This document shows positions 24,784 through 34,892 of a stretch of DNA of 64,000 nucleotides, one piece after another. Source of the DNA: G965233625 sp965233625 (GTDB lineage Bacteria; Planctomycetota; Planctomycetia; Pirellulales; Pirellulaceae); contig OZ247499.1 of the NCBI GenBank assembly GCA_965233625.1, positions 4,898,001-4,962,000 on the forward strand, in the 5' to 3' direction. The position numbers and the translations under genes are program-made. Position 1 is the stretch's first letter. The number at the start of each line of letters is the position of its first letter. The notes under the pieces were generated by a model. The model made no database searches and had not been told where the DNA came from. It saw nothing but the letters and a program-made list of their open reading frames with translations.

Positions 24784-26469
24784 ATGACGAAAGAAGTGGA
24801 ACAAGCCGTCGGAAGATTTGTCGCCACGCTAGTTGATATTGCTAGCAATGATAGCCGCGTTATGTCCGGCGTGCACGAAATAGCCGCTGCCATTGCCGCC
24901 GCCACAAAGTCCGCCCCAGAAACCGCCCCGGAGCAACCCGCAGCGGACGAAGCAGACGAGAAGACAGGCGATGCCACGCCGCCGTTGACCGTAACCGCAC
25001 CGCCAGCCGATCCACCGCCGACGCTTCGCATGGATCAGGCCGCCCGCAAACAACCGGCGCCGGATACCAAAGCAAAACCCGTTTCGCCCAAGTCACGCAA
25101 ACCTTCGCCCCCGAAGCCCGATCCGGACGAACCTGTCATTCCCGCACAGGTCGCCGTCGATAGCCTGTGGCCCGCGAAGTCGCCCGATGCCCCTTCGCCT
25201 AAGCCAGAGCTGCCCGCCTCTGCGTACCGGCAGTGGCAGCAATCGGAAACAGAAGACGAATTGCCAGACATCGCCCGCCGTTGCCGCTTGAAAGCAACCG
25301 CCGCGCGGTATGCAGGGGAACGTCGCCAGCGGATGGAAAACGGCGAAGACGTGCACGGTGAGTTTGCCGCCGGAGAGGAACCCTTGCGGGAAGAGGCCGC
25401 TGAACTTCCCGCATGCCGCCTGTGGATGCTGGAACAAGATACGGCGGCGCCCGAATCGGCGTACGACTATGAGCAGATCGCCCGCTGTTACGAGACGCTG
25501 GCAGAAGCCGCAGAACTTATCTATGCCTTGTGCGAAGACCGCGACCCGCAATATTTCGAGCGTGCTTTAAATCTGCTGGCAGAATCGCAGTCGGCTGTGC
25601 GGGTGGCGTCTCTTAAGTTTGGCGGCCGGACGGATGCGGATCAGGATCTTATCTTCAAGTGGTTGAAGTTCGTCAGTAAGACGGAACAGATTTACATCAA
25701 ACGCCACATGCGTATTGCCGACCCGGCCGATCCGGAACTGGCGCCCGGCATTCTTACCCGCGTCCGCACGCTGGGCAAACAGGTTAAAAACGACGCCCGG
25801 CAGTCGAAGGTCCGTTCCAAACGGCTGAAGAAAATCACTTTTATCAGCGGCAAGATTAAAGCCGGCGAAGAGGCCGACAAGCCTAAGCACTGGCGAACGC
25901 TTTTTCAGACGATCGACGATCTGGTCAACGACGGCGTCCCGCCCAGCAGCCGCGAAATCCGCGACGGCGTGATTGAGATCATTCACGAAATCCCGGAAAC
26001 CATCAAGAAGATTCCACCCAACGTGCATCAGGTCATGCGCGAAATCGACAGCTACATCGCCAACCTGGCTGACCACGAAACACCCGCCGCTTCTTCCTCC
26101 ACCCTTTCACCCCAGGTCGCGGAAGTTGCGAAGCTGGTCGCGGGGCGCAAGATTCTCTTGATCGGCGGCGACGAGCGGAAGCCGCAGAAGCAGGCCATCG
26201 AAGAAGCGTTCGGCCTCAGCGAACTGGTGTGGTTTGTCACCAAAGAGCATCATCCTGTGCGCGAGTTCGTGCCGCATGTGGCCCGCGACGAAGTGGCGCT
26301 GGTGCTGCTGGCGATCCGCTGGTCGAGCCATTCCTACCGGGAAGTCAACGACTTCTGCCAGCAGTACAACAAGCCGCTGGTCCGGCTGCCCGGCGGCTAC
26401 AACCCCAACCAGATCGCCGAACAGGTGCTGACCCAATGCGCGGACCGGTTGCGTGGCGAATCTGTGTAG
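24784..26469 (+). CDS. DUF2325 domain protein with long N-terminal helical region
   Basis: The start at 24784 (MTKEVEQAVGRFVATLVD) has GGAG about 13 bases upstream. A short helix is followed by a disordered Pro/Ala/Lys-rich segment (about 40-145) and a helical middle part (IARRCRLKATAARYAGERRQ, YEQIARCYETLAEAAELIYAL). A Lys/Arg-rich part comes next (KQVKNDARQSKVRSKRLKKI). The C-terminus (about 465-560) is a DUF2325 domain: RKILLIGGDERKPQKQAIEE, VRFVPHVA-like HPVREFVPHVARDEVAL and CQQYNKPLVRLPGGYNPNQIA. DUF2325 is a small Rossmann-like domain, often predicted to bind nucleotides or nucleic acid. The function of this 561-aa version is unknown. It is likely cytoplasmic. Confidence 0.8.
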   Translation: MTKEVEQAVGRFVATLVDIASNDSRVMSGVHEIAAAIAAATKSAPETAPEQPAADEADEKTGDATPPLTVTAPPADPPPTLRMDQAARKQPAPDTKAKPVSPKSRKPSPPKPDPDEPVIPAQVAVDSLWPAKSPDAPSPKPELPASAYRQWQQSETEDELPDIARRCRLKATAARYAGERRQRMENGEDVHGEFAAGEEPLREEAAELPACRLWMLEQDTAAPESAYDYEQIARCYETLAEAAELIYALCEDRDPQYFERALNLLAESQSAVRVASLKFGGRTDADQDLIFKWLKFVSKTEQIYIKRHMRIADPADPELAPGILTRVRTLGKQVKNDARQSKVRSKRLKKITFISGKIKAGEEADKPKHWRTLFQTIDDLVNDGVPPSSREIRDGVIEIIHEIPETIKKIPPNVHQVMREIDSYIANLADHETPAASSSTLSPQVAEVAKLVAGRKILLIGGDERKPQKQAIEEAFGLSELVWFVTKEHHPVREFVPHVARDEVALVLLAIRWSSHSYREVNDFCQQYNKPLVRLPGGYNPNQIAEQVLTQCADRLRGESV

Positions 26470-26526
26470 AGAAGCGTTTCCCGTCGTGTCTGCCACTACG
26501 GATCGCACCGTGCGGAGAAAGCCGTG

Positions 26527-26567
26527 CCCCCTCACCCTAGCCCTCTCCCCGGAGGGGCGAGGGGACC
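26527..26567. repeat. CCCTCACCC palindromic repeat, copy 2
   Basis: CCCCTCACCCTAGCCCTCTC is followed by CCCGGAGGGGCGAGGGGACC, close to copies 1 and 3. It sits 58 bases after the DUF2325 gene and may serve as a transcript end. Confidence 0.8.
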
Positions 26568-26713
26568 AGAAACTGCACCTTCATCTGATCGCCGGTTGGT
26601 CGCTCGCTTGCCAGCACTGCGCGCAGGTTGTTCCGTTATTGCGGCAAATTCGGCTTCTTACCACCAGGAACCATTACAGCGGTTAGGCCTGTTGCGCCGA
26701 TAGAGAACAAACA

Positions 26714-26746
26714 ACAGGCGCCTGGAGGTTCTACCTCTGCGCCTGT
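26714..26746. repeat. Hairpin with GGCGCCTG core
   Basis: ACAGGCGC and GCGCCTGT form an 8-bp outer stem (26714-26721 and 26739-26746). Inside is a second stem, GAGG-TTCTA-CCTC. It lies 80 bases before the WD40 gene, so it may be a leader structure or a remnant of the GGCGCCTG repeat family. Confidence 0.5.
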
Positions 26747-26828
26747 GTAAACCGTGGGGCATTTGCAAATACATGGCTCTGGCTGTCCGGCAGCGAGGGT
26801 CCAATACGCCAGACTGAAGGTTCAACCT

Positions 26829-27785
26829 ATGCGCATCTTGCCAGGCTGCTTTAGCGCGGCTGGATTCGTCATTCTTGGTTTATCGGCCGCGTTGCTGCAT
26901 GCACAGCCAGCATCGCCCGGAGCCGCCGGAGCCAAGATCGAACCGCCCGTCATCACGGCGCTGGCGGTGCAGAGCGGCGGCCCGCTAACGGCGACCGCGG
27001 GCGACGATCACTTTGTGCGTATCTTTAATTCAGAAACGGGCGAACTGGTGCACCGCTTGGCGTCGCACACCGGATGGGTCCGTGCGGTAGCTTTCAGCCC
27101 CGATGGCAGCCTGCTCGCCTCTGGCGGAAACGATCGCCGGTTGCTGCTCTGGCGCCCGACCAACGGCCAGCTGCTGCAGGAAATTGCCGCCCATCGCGGC
27201 GCGGTGACGGCCATTGCTTTCGATCCCCGTGGCGGCAAGGTCGCCGCTGCCGGTTTTGAAGACAAACTGCGGATCTACGACACAACCACCGCCCGGCTGG
27301 TGCACGAAGTGGATTGCCCCTGCAAAGATATCCGCGCCCTGGAATATTCGCCCGATGGCAAAATCATCGCGATTGGCGGACGCGACGGGAAGATTCATCT
27401 CTACGATAGCAGCACCGGAAAAATCCTGCGAAGTGTGGCGGTTCACACCCGCCGCGTGCGGGCCATCAGCTTTGCTCCCGACGGCGCCAGCATCGTCTCG
27501 ACCGGCGAAGATCGTGCGGTCCGCGTCACCCCTGTGGCAGACGGCCCTGCCCGCACGCTGCCCCGTCAGAGTGCCAAGATCATGTCACTCTGCTACCTGC
27601 CCGGTAACCGTGTAGCACTGGGCGGAAGCGACAATGTGGTGCGTGTCTGGGATATCGCCGCCGGCCGGCAGACTCAGAAGCTTGAAGGCCACACGGGAAG
27701 CGTTACCGCACTGAAGCACAAAGACGGCATCCTGTATTCAGGCGCCTACGATACAACCCTGCGAACCTGGCGTGTCGCTCCTTAA
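26829..27785 (+). CDS. Secreted WD40 repeat protein
   Basis: A signal peptide (MRILPGCFSAAGFVILGLSAALLHAQ) leads into a single beta-propeller of 318 aa in all. Recognisable blades include GWVRAVAFSPDGSLLASGGNDRRLLLW, GAVTAIAFDPRGGKVAAAGFEDKLRIY, IRALEYSPDGKIIAIGGRDGKIHLY, RVRAISFAPDGASIVSTGEDRAVRV and the last blade YSGAYDTTLRTWRV; about seven blades fit. It has no enzyme domain and probably serves as a protein-binding platform outside the cytoplasm. It lies 94 bases upstream of the giant surface protein on the same strand, so the two may be co-expressed. Confidence 0.88.
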   Translation: MRILPGCFSAAGFVILGLSAALLHAQPASPGAAGAKIEPPVITALAVQSGGPLTATAGDDHFVRIFNSETGELVHRLASHTGWVRAVAFSPDGSLLASGGNDRRLLLWRPTNGQLLQEIAAHRGAVTAIAFDPRGGKVAAAGFEDKLRIYDTTTARLVHEVDCPCKDIRALEYSPDGKIIAIGGRDGKIHLYDSSTGKILRSVAVHTRRVRAISFAPDGASIVSTGEDRAVRVTPVADGPARTLPRQSAKIMSLCYLPGNRVALGGSDNVVRVWDIAAGRQTQKLEGHTGSVTALKHKDGILYSGAYDTTLRTWRVAP

Positions 27786-27879
27786 GAGCAGCATCCGCCG
27801 TTAGCACCGCACACAAGAAGAACAGCACAGACCTGGTAGGCAGGACGCTTACCGTTTGATTATCGCATGGAGGCGACAG

Positions 27880-30800
27880 ATGAGCTGGCTCCGCAAAATT
27901 ACACGGAAACTCTGGAAGAAGCCGGCAGGCAACGCCTGCTGCGATTCCAACGCCAACTCCACCGGGCGCGTCTGCGGGTTCGAAGAGATGGAACCGCGGC
28001 GGATGCTGGACGCAGACCCCATTCAGATCGGCGCCGTGTTCCTGGAAACAGACGACGGCGCCGACACACAGGCCGATGTCTTCGAGATCAGCTTTGAAGG
28101 CGGCGCCGCCGGGACGCAGCTGAAAGAGGTTTATATTGACCTGGATCAGACACCCGGTGGAACGCCCGGTATCTTGCAGGCGCCTGATCTGTTCTTCGAC
28201 ACGGCTGATACTGGTTTTGGCAGCCGCGAAGCGCATGCGTTTCAGGTCGTTAACGGCGCTGGTGACGGCATCGACAGCGTGCAGGCCGAAGTCGTCGACG
28301 GCACCTCGCAGTTGAAGCTGACGTTCGAAGGCTTCGACGCGGGTGAGAAATTCGTCTTCAGCATCGACGTCGATCACGCCAACCGCACGTTTATCAACGA
28401 CAACTTCGACCTGCTCAATACGGGCAACCCCAACGACCTGACGGCGGCTGAACTTTCCTACATCAACGACAACTCATTTGACTCGCTGGCGTCTGGGCGT
28501 GAGTTCGCCACGTCGCAGTTCCACGCTACCTTCGTGGCGCCCGGCTTTGCCGAGACAACCGGCATGGGCCGTTATGCCGACGATTACAACTTCAACGGAA
28601 CCACGTTGCAGTTGACCGGCGATAGCGACACCAACCAGCCCAACCGCACCGACGGTGTGCACTTTCAGCTGGAGCAGGAAGAACTGCCCGTCACTATCAG
28701 CGGCCGCGTGTTCCACGACCGCGACTTCAACCTGGTGCAGGACGGAACCGGCGCAGATGAAGATCACGGCATCGCCGGCGTTGAGCTATCTCTGCTGAAG
28801 CTGAACGAAACCACCAACCAGTACGAAGACACCGGCCACACCGCCACCACCGACATCAACGGCGACTATCTGTTCGGCGAAGACCTGGGCCTGGGCTCTG
28901 GTACTTACAGTGTGGTCGAAACACAGCCGGGCGATTATCCGTACAGCGTGGGCGCCATTCCCGGTACGGTTGAAGGCGCCACGTCCGGCGTTGTGGGGCC
29001 GTTTGATAACAACGTGATCGAACAGATCGTCATCCCGCTGGGCGGACAGGATTCGATCAACAACGATTTTGCCGAAGCCAAGCCGGTTGAGATCAGCGGC
29101 TTCGTCTATCACGACCGCAACGATAACGGCATCCGCGAAACGGGCGAAGAAGGTATCGAAGGCGTCACCATCCGCCTGCTGCCTATCAACACGGTTTCGC
29201 TGGAAACGCCGCGCGAGATGCAGACCGGCGCCGATGGTTCTTACTCGTTTGAAGGTCTGGCCCCCGGCGAGTACGAAGTTTACGAGATCCAGCAGCCAAC
29301 CGGTTACATCGACGGTAAAGACACCGCTGGCAAAATCGGATCGGACACAGTTGGCGTTGCTGGCAACGAACAGATCACCGAGATTTTCCTGCCCAGCGAT
29401 TCTAAGGGTGTGGAATACAATTTCGGTGAGATTCAGGAAGCACGCATCAGCGGCAACGTGCACCTTTCGACGCCCGAAGGCGAATGCTTTGAAGATAACC
29501 CCAGCACGCCTTACGTGCCTATTCCAGGCGTCCGGGTTGAGCTGACAAACCTTGACACCAATGAAGTCCGCCACACGTTTACCGATCAGAACGGCGATTA
29601 CTCGTTCGACGGTCTGCCGCCGGGCAACTACAAGGTGGTTGAATTCACGCCGGCAGATGTGCTGGATGGCGGCGCCCGCGTCGGCGAAACGCCTGGTCCT
29701 GGCGATGGCATCCTGGACCCGGCCGATCCTTCCAACATCATCACCAACATCACGCTAGAGCCCGGCGCCGTCGCCGTAAACTACGACTTCTGCGAGCATC
29801 TACCCGCCGAGATTGCCGGTAATGTCTACCACGACCGCAACAACAACGGCCTGCGTGAAACGGGTGAAGAAGGTATCGGCGGCGTCACCATTATTCTCCG
29901 CGACGCTGCGACCGGCGACTTCATTTCCGACACCACCACGGAAACTGATGGCTCGTATAAGTTCGAGGGGTTAACCCGCGGCGATTACACGCTCGAAGAA
30001 GTGCACCCCACTGCCTACACGGACGGCAAAGATACGGCTGGCACCGTCGGCGGCACGACGCACGGCGTGGCGACGAATGATCTAATCAGCGACGTCCATC
30101 TCGACTTCGGCGAGGCGGGCATCGAGTACAACTTTGGCGAACGTCTGCTGGCGGAAATCAGCGGTAACGTCCACCTCTCGACACCCGATGGCGACTGCTT
30201 CGAAGATCTGCCGCAGGGCGAAGAATACCGCCCCATTGAAGGCGTGCTGATCCGGCTGATCAACGAAGACACCGGCGCCGAGATTACGCAGCTGACGGAC
30301 TCTGAGGGCAACTACTCTTTCAAAGATCTTGACCCCGGCACTTACACCGTTGTCGAAACGACGCCGACGGGCTTGATCAACGGCGGGGCACGTGTTGGCG
30401 AAACACTGGGCGACGCCGACGGCGTGCTCGACGCGCTGCGGCCGGGCGATGCGATCACCAGCATCGAACTAGAGCCCGGCGCCGTTGCCGTGAACTACGA
30501 CTTCTGCGAGCACGAACCGGCTTCGATCAGCGGTCACGTGTACCACGATGCCAACAACGATGGCCTGTTCGACAAGATCAACGAAGATCCCATCCCAGGC
30601 GTCCGTGTGATTCTTCGCGATGGCAATGGCAACTTCATTGCTGAACGCACGACCGAAACCGACGGCAGCTACAGCTTTGAAGGCCTGGAAAAAGGCGAGT
30701 ACATCCTCGAAGAAATTCATCCCAATGCCTGGATCGATGGTAAAGACACCATCGGTACGGTCGACGCCATTCCTAACGGCTTTGCTGGCGATGATGAGTT

Positions 30801-33609
30801 CCTGGCCATCAATCTGCTCTACGGCGATGAAGGCGTTGAGTACAACTTTGGCGAACGGCTGCTCGGATCGCTCCGCGGTAATGTGCATCTATCCGACGGT
30901 CTGGGCGACTGTTTTGATGACAACGTCATCTATCAGCCACTTCCCGGTGTTACCGTTCAGCTGATCGATCAGGCGACCGGAAACATCATCCGCACGACCA
31001 CGACCGACAATCAGGGCGACTACGAATTCGTTGACCTGGAAGCCGGCACCTACACGATTGTCGAAATCACACCGGCCCACCTGCTCGATGGCGGCGCCCG
31101 CGTAGGCAACATCGATAACGTGGATGTGGGCGTGCTGGAGAACCCCAGCCGGATCAGCACCATCGTGCTGGACCACGGTGAAAACGGTGAAGATTACGAC
31201 TTCTGCGAACACGAACCGGCCACCATCTCTGGCTTCGTCTATCACGATCGTGATAACGATGGCCTGAAAGAGACGGGCGAAGAAGGCATCAAAGACGCCA
31301 TCGTGATTCTCCGCGATTCGGCGGGCACCGAAATAGACCGGCAGACGACCGGCGATAATGGCGAATACAGCTTCACCGGCCTGAAAGCAGGCGAGTACAC
31401 ACTCGAAGAAATTCAGCCTTCGGCCTATCTGGATGGCAAGGACACCACCGGCCAGATCGGCGGCAGCGACGTGGGCGTAGCTGGCAACGATGTGATCCAG
31501 CAGATTGTTCTGCCCGGCGGCTCTGACGGCGTGAACTATAACTTCGGCGAACTGCTACCGGCCAGCATCGAAGGTTACGTGCATTCGGACCCGGATCTGA
31601 ACTGCATCTTCGATATCGATGAAGACCCGATCGCAGGCGTGACAATTATTCTCCGCGATGCGAACACCGGCGACATCCTTGCCGATACGGTCACCGACGC
31701 CAACGGTCACTATAAGTTCGACAACCTCGGACCCGGCGAATTCACCATCGAGGAAATTCAGCCCGTAGATTACTTCCAGGGCGGTCAGGTTGTAGGTGTG
31801 ACCGGCAACGGCGACGCGACGGTCGACAACTTCCTGTCGTCCATCACGATCCAGTCGGGCGATGCTCTGGAGAATTACAACTTCTGCGAGATTCCTGCCG
31901 GCCGGATCTCTGGCTTCGTCTTTGTGGACGGCGCCCCGATTCTGACCGACACCGGCGCCCCGCCGAGCGACCTCACCGGCATCCGCGATGGCGTGCTGAC
32001 CAACGACGATACCCGCATCCAGGGCGTAACGCTGGAACTGCGTAACGGTATCACTGGCGACGTGATCAACGGCGAAGACCTGTTGCCCGGCGCCTACCCG
32101 AACGGCCCCGTGCAGACTCAGACCGACGCCAACGGCTTCTACGAGTTCACCGGGCTGCCGCCTGGCAGCTACGCCGTGTACGAAATTCAGCCGGTGCAGT
32201 ACTTCGACGGTATCGATACGCCGGGCACCACTTCCGGCATTGCCGTGAACCCGAATCAACCGCGTTCGGCAGCGGAACAACAATCTATCTTCCTGCTCTC
32301 GGAAGATCCTGGCGACGACGCGATTATCCGCATCGCTCTGGGAATCGGCGACTCGTCCGAACTGAACAACTTCAGCGAGATCGAGACCACGGTCGGACCG
32401 CCGCCGCCGCCGCCACCTCCACCACCGCCACCACCACCACCGCCTCCACCACCACCGCCGCCACCGGGCACACCGCCCGATGTGCCGCAGGCGCCAACGG
32501 CTGCCACTCCGCCGTCGTCCGTGCTTGCTGTGGCAGGGGGAACCACCGTTTCGACCGTTCGCACCACTGGCGGGTTTGAGTTCAAACCTTACAGCTGGCA
32601 CCTGAGCGTGATTAACGCAGGCACCCCGCGTGGTAACGGAGTAGAACTTGCAGAAACCGACACCTTCCAGCAGGCGGGGCACATCAGCCGCGATCGCTGG
32701 CAGGCGGAAGACCTGCAAGGCGGTTCGTTTGAACTGGTCACCGGCTACAACGATCCCGGCAGCCGCGAATTCTCAGAGAAACTGTTTGGCCTCGAAGGCG
32801 CCATTCCGGTTTCCGGAGACTTCAACGGCGACGGAACCGATGAAGTTGGCGTCTTCCTCAACGGCGAGTGGTTCATTGATATCAATGGCAACGGACGTTG
32901 GGACTCAGAAGACCTATGGGCCAGCCTCGGCGGCGATAAGGACATACCTGTCACCGGCGACTGGGATGGCGATGGCAAAGACGACATCGGTATCTTCGGG
33001 CCGCAGTGGTCGGGCGATCCGCACGCTATCGAACGCGAACCCGGTCTGCCCGATGCAGACAACGAGCGCAAGATGGTGGACCTCCGCGACGAACTGCTGC
33101 GGCGCAAGAACATGCCGCCACAGCGCGAAGACGCCACCAACGGCCACCGCGTGATGCAGCGTACGCCGGAAGGACGCGTACGGGCCGACGTTATCGACCA
33201 CGTCTTCCGTTACGGTGAACGGCACGATATGCCCGTGGCCGGTGACTGGAACGGCGACGGTATCCGCGACATCGGTATGTTCCGCGATGGCGTGTGGTAT
33301 CTGGATGTCGATGGCGACGGACGCATCAGCTACGCCGACAAACGGATCGAGTTCGGCGCCGCTGGCGACGTGCCTGTAACCGGCGACTGGAACGGCGACG
33401 GCATCGAAGATATCGGCGTCTACCGCAACGGCGTCTGGCATCTGGATGTCAACGGCAACCACGAGCTGGAAGCGGTCGATCGCGTGTTCGAGATGGGCGG
33501 CGCCGGCGATACGCCCATCACCGGTGACTGGGACGGCGACGGTGTCGACGAACCAGGCATCTACCGCCACGGTCAACACCTGCGGCAAGCCCGTCGCGAC
33601 GCCAGCTAA
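27880..33609 (+). CDS. Giant SdrD B-like / FG-GAP surface protein
   Basis: A 1909-aa protein with GGAGG just before the ATG at 27880. The N-terminus is basic (MSWLRKITRKLWKKP) and carries EPRRMLDA at about residue 38, a planctomycete surface-protein motif found instead of a classical signal peptide. An N-terminal beta domain is followed by ten Cna-B/SdrD-B-type domains (about 270-1500). Most alternate between two types, SGFVYHDRNDNG-like and SGNVHLSTPEGECFED-like. Each ends in a YSFEGLAPGEYEVYE-like strand. A run of 23 prolines (residues 1507-1529) separates this stalk from a C-terminal set of FG-GAP-like Ca2+-binding repeats (GDWDGDGKDDIGIF, GDWNGDGIRDIGMF). It is likely a rigid adhesin or cell-wall fibre protein. 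Its partner is unknown. Confidence 0.85.
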   Translation: MSWLRKITRKLWKKPAGNACCDSNANSTGRVCGFEEMEPRRMLDADPIQIGAVFLETDDGADTQADVFEISFEGGAAGTQLKEVYIDLDQTPGGTPGILQAPDLFFDTADTGFGSREAHAFQVVNGAGDGIDSVQAEVVDGTSQLKLTFEGFDAGEKFVFSIDVDHANRTFINDNFDLLNTGNPNDLTAAELSYINDNSFDSLASGREFATSQFHATFVAPGFAETTGMGRYADDYNFNGTTLQLTGDSDTNQPNRTDGVHFQLEQEELPVTISGRVFHDRDFNLVQDGTGADEDHGIAGVELSLLKLNETTNQYEDTGHTATTDINGDYLFGEDLGLGSGTYSVVETQPGDYPYSVGAIPGTVEGATSGVVGPFDNNVIEQIVIPLGGQDSINNDFAEAKPVEISGFVYHDRNDNGIRETGEEGIEGVTIRLLPINTVSLETPREMQTGADGSYSFEGLAPGEYEVYEIQQPTGYIDGKDTAGKIGSDTVGVAGNEQITEIFLPSDSKGVEYNFGEIQEARISGNVHLSTPEGECFEDNPSTPYVPIPGVRVELTNLDTNEVRHTFTDQNGDYSFDGLPPGNYKVVEFTPADVLDGGARVGETPGPGDGILDPADPSNIITNITLEPGAVAVNYDFCEHLPAEIAGNVYHDRNNNGLRETGEEGIGGVTIILRDAATGDFISDTTTETDGSYKFEGLTRGDYTLEEVHPTAYTDGKDTAGTVGGTTHGVATNDLISDVHLDFGEAGIEYNFGERLLAEISGNVHLSTPDGDCFEDLPQGEEYRPIEGVLIRLINEDTGAEITQLTDSEGNYSFKDLDPGTYTVVETTPTGLINGGARVGETLGDADGVLDALRPGDAITSIELEPGAVAVNYDFCEHEPASISGHVYHDANNDGLFDKINEDPIPGVRVILRDGNGNFIAERTTETDGSYSFEGLEKGEYILEEIHPNAWIDGKDTIGTVDAIPNGFAGDDEFLAINLLYGDEGVEYNFGERLLGSLRGNVHLSDGLGDCFDDNVIYQPLPGVTVQLIDQATGNIIRTTTTDNQGDYEFVDLEAGTYTIVEITPAHLLDGGARVGNIDNVDVGVLENPSRISTIVLDHGENGEDYDFCEHEPATISGFVYHDRDNDGLKETGEEGIKDAIVILRDSAGTEIDRQTTGDNGEYSFTGLKAGEYTLEEIQPSAYLDGKDTTGQIGGSDVGVAGNDVIQQIVLPGGSDGVNYNFGELLPASIEGYVHSDPDLNCIFDIDEDPIAGVTIILRDANTGDILADTVTDANGHYKFDNLGPGEFTIEEIQPVDYFQGGQVVGVTGNGDATVDNFLSSITIQSGDALENYNFCEIPAGRISGFVFVDGAPILTDTGAPPSDLTGIRDGVLTNDDTRIQGVTLELRNGITGDVINGEDLLPGAYPNGPVQTQTDANGFYEFTGLPPGSYAVYEIQPVQYFDGIDTPGTTSGIAVNPNQPRSAAEQQSIFLLSEDPGDDAIIRIALGIGDSSELNNFSEIETTVGPPPPPPPPPPPPPPPPPPPPPPPGTPPDVPQAPTAATPPSSVLAVAGGTTVSTVRTTGGFEFKPYSWHLSVINAGTPRGNGVELAETDTFQQAGHISRDRWQAEDLQGGSFELVTGYNDPGSREFSEKLFGLEGAIPVSGDFNGDGTDEVGVFLNGEWFIDINGNGRWDSEDLWASLGGDKDIPVTGDWDGDGKDDIGIFGPQWSGDPHAIEREPGLPDADNERKMVDLRDELLRRKNMPPQREDATNGHRVMQRTPEGRVRADVIDHVFRYGERHDMPVAGDWNGDGIRDIGMFRDGVWYLDVDGDGRISYADKRIEFGAAGDVPVTGDWNGDGIEDIGVYRNGVWHLDVNGNHELEAVDRVFEMGGAGDTPITGDWDGDGVDEPGIYRHGQHLRQARRDAS

Positions 33610-33640
33610 ACTACAACTGGCAAACGTCAAAAAGAACCAA

Positions 33641-33680
33641 CCGGCGTCACCTGCAACTTGCGGGCGGCGCCGGCTTTTTT
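33641..33680 (+). terminator. Intrinsic terminator of the giant surface-protein gene
   Basis: CCGGCG (33641-33646) pairs with CGCCGG (33668-33673), then C and six T residues (33675-33680). It lies 32 bases after the stop codon. It also ends 26 bases before the convergent vWA gene stop, so it may protect both. Confidence 0.6.
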
Positions 33681-33705
33681 ATGCGCGGGTGTGTTCCGCA
33701 ATGCA

Positions 33706-34755
33706 TCAGGGTTTAACCGCTGGCAGTTTCGACACATCCACGTATGCATGCTGGCCGCGGTTCTGCCGGGCAAGCTCTATCAGGAAGTTGTCTTCGGCAT
33801 CCAGCGGACCATGCCCGAATTCAATGGTGTTGATCACCGCAGACGTCCGGTTCAGCCGCCGGATCAGAGCCAGTTCTTCGCTGGTCAAAGGCGGCTCGCG
33901 GGCGTCGGTCAGAAAGTAAATCACATCAGGACTGAGGTTCAGCGCCAGACGCAGCGGCTCCAGATGATACGTATTGCCCTGCGCGGCCATCTTCCGCACA
34001 AAGGTGGTGGCCAGCTTCTTCTCGCGGTCCGAGCCCCACATCATGCGGTTATGCCGCGCGTTGAACGGATTAAAGACGTACGACCGCTCATTGTAAAAGA
34101 TGATCTGAAACTGGTTCATTCTGCCCAGCGGCTCCAGCCCGTTAATCAGCTCGCGCTTCGCCGCGGCGATGGGTCTGCCGCCGAATCCATCCATGCTGCC
34201 CGACCGGTCAAAGACAAACACGAACTTACTGCCCTGGCTTTGAATACCAAACACGCTGGTCTGAACATCGTTGTTCACCCCTTGGCCGCGGACCTGACCG
34301 ACCAGTTCACCCGGCGCCAGATCCCCCGCATCCGGCAACGCCGCTGCCATCGACGCAGCCAGTCCGCCCGTATCTTCCGCCTGCGGAAGAAAGCCCTCCA
34401 CATCCACCGGCGGCAAGTCAGCGCTTGGCAGAACGCTCTCAAGCGAAGAGCTACTTGTTGAAGATGCAGCTGCCGCCGCGGTGGAAGCTGCGGCAACAGG
34501 CTGCCCCAGATACTGCGTCTCACCGCTGCTGGATGTAGTCGCCAGCACAATGCCCGCCGCCCGCAACGGCGTACGTTCGGGTGCCGGTGTGGCCATATTC
34601 CCCGCAAACAACGCCGCAGCCAGCACCACCAGAAAATGAAAGCCGCCCGAGAATAACCAGGCAGGCGCCCCGCGACGCGCACCCGTGGCAACAGCCTGCG
34701 GATCGCCCGGCGCGCTACCTGCGTCTGGCGGAGTCTGATTCACCATCGAATACAT
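33706..34755 (-). CDS. Membrane-anchored von Willebrand factor A domain protein
   Basis: The start at 34755 (MYSMVNQTPPDAG) has GGAAGGA upstream. One membrane helix (WLFSGGFHFLVVLAAALFAGN) is followed by a Ser/Ala-rich linker and a vWA domain from about residue 175. The domain has the MIDAS metal-site motif FVFDRSGSM, FQIIFYNERSYVF, and PDVIYFLTDAREPPLT. It ends with NRGQHAYVDVSKL. The vWA domain faces the outside or periplasm and usually mediates protein contacts. It is convergent with the giant surface protein, which makes a role in handling surface proteins possible but unproven. Confidence 0.85.
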   Translation of the reverse strand: MYSMVNQTPPDAGSAPGDPQAVATGARRGAPAWLFSGGFHFLVVLAAALFAGNMATPAPERTPLRAAGIVLATTSSSGETQYLGQPVAAASTAAAAASSTSSSSLESVLPSADLPPVDVEGFLPQAEDTGGLAASMAAALPDAGDLAPGELVGQVRGQGVNNDVQTSVFGIQSQGSKFVFVFDRSGSMDGFGGRPIAAAKRELINGLEPLGRMNQFQIIFYNERSYVFNPFNARHNRMMWGSDREKKLATTFVRKMAAQGNTYHLEPLRLALNLSPDVIYFLTDAREPPLTSEELALIRRLNRTSAVINTIEFGHGPLDAEDNFLIELARQNRGQHAYVDVSKLPAVKP

Positions 34756-34892
34756 ACACCCGTTCCTTCCCACCGCCAGCCACAACAGCCGCCAGTGACA
34801 TTCCCCTTCAATTCGAGTGTAAAGCCGCCCCGCAAAGCCGTCAAACCAGTTCAGCTATTAGCGTGCAGTTGCGAAGATGCAGCGCGCATTTG

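Noticed and set aside
28690..32370. CRISPR-like or tandem DNA repeat array
   Set aside because: The regularity comes from repeated protein modules of 80-130 residues with diverged DNA, not from short identical repeats with spacers.
32398..32466. Phase-variable slippage tract at the proline run
   Set aside because: The codons are mixed, so there is no long pure mono- or trinucleotide tract.
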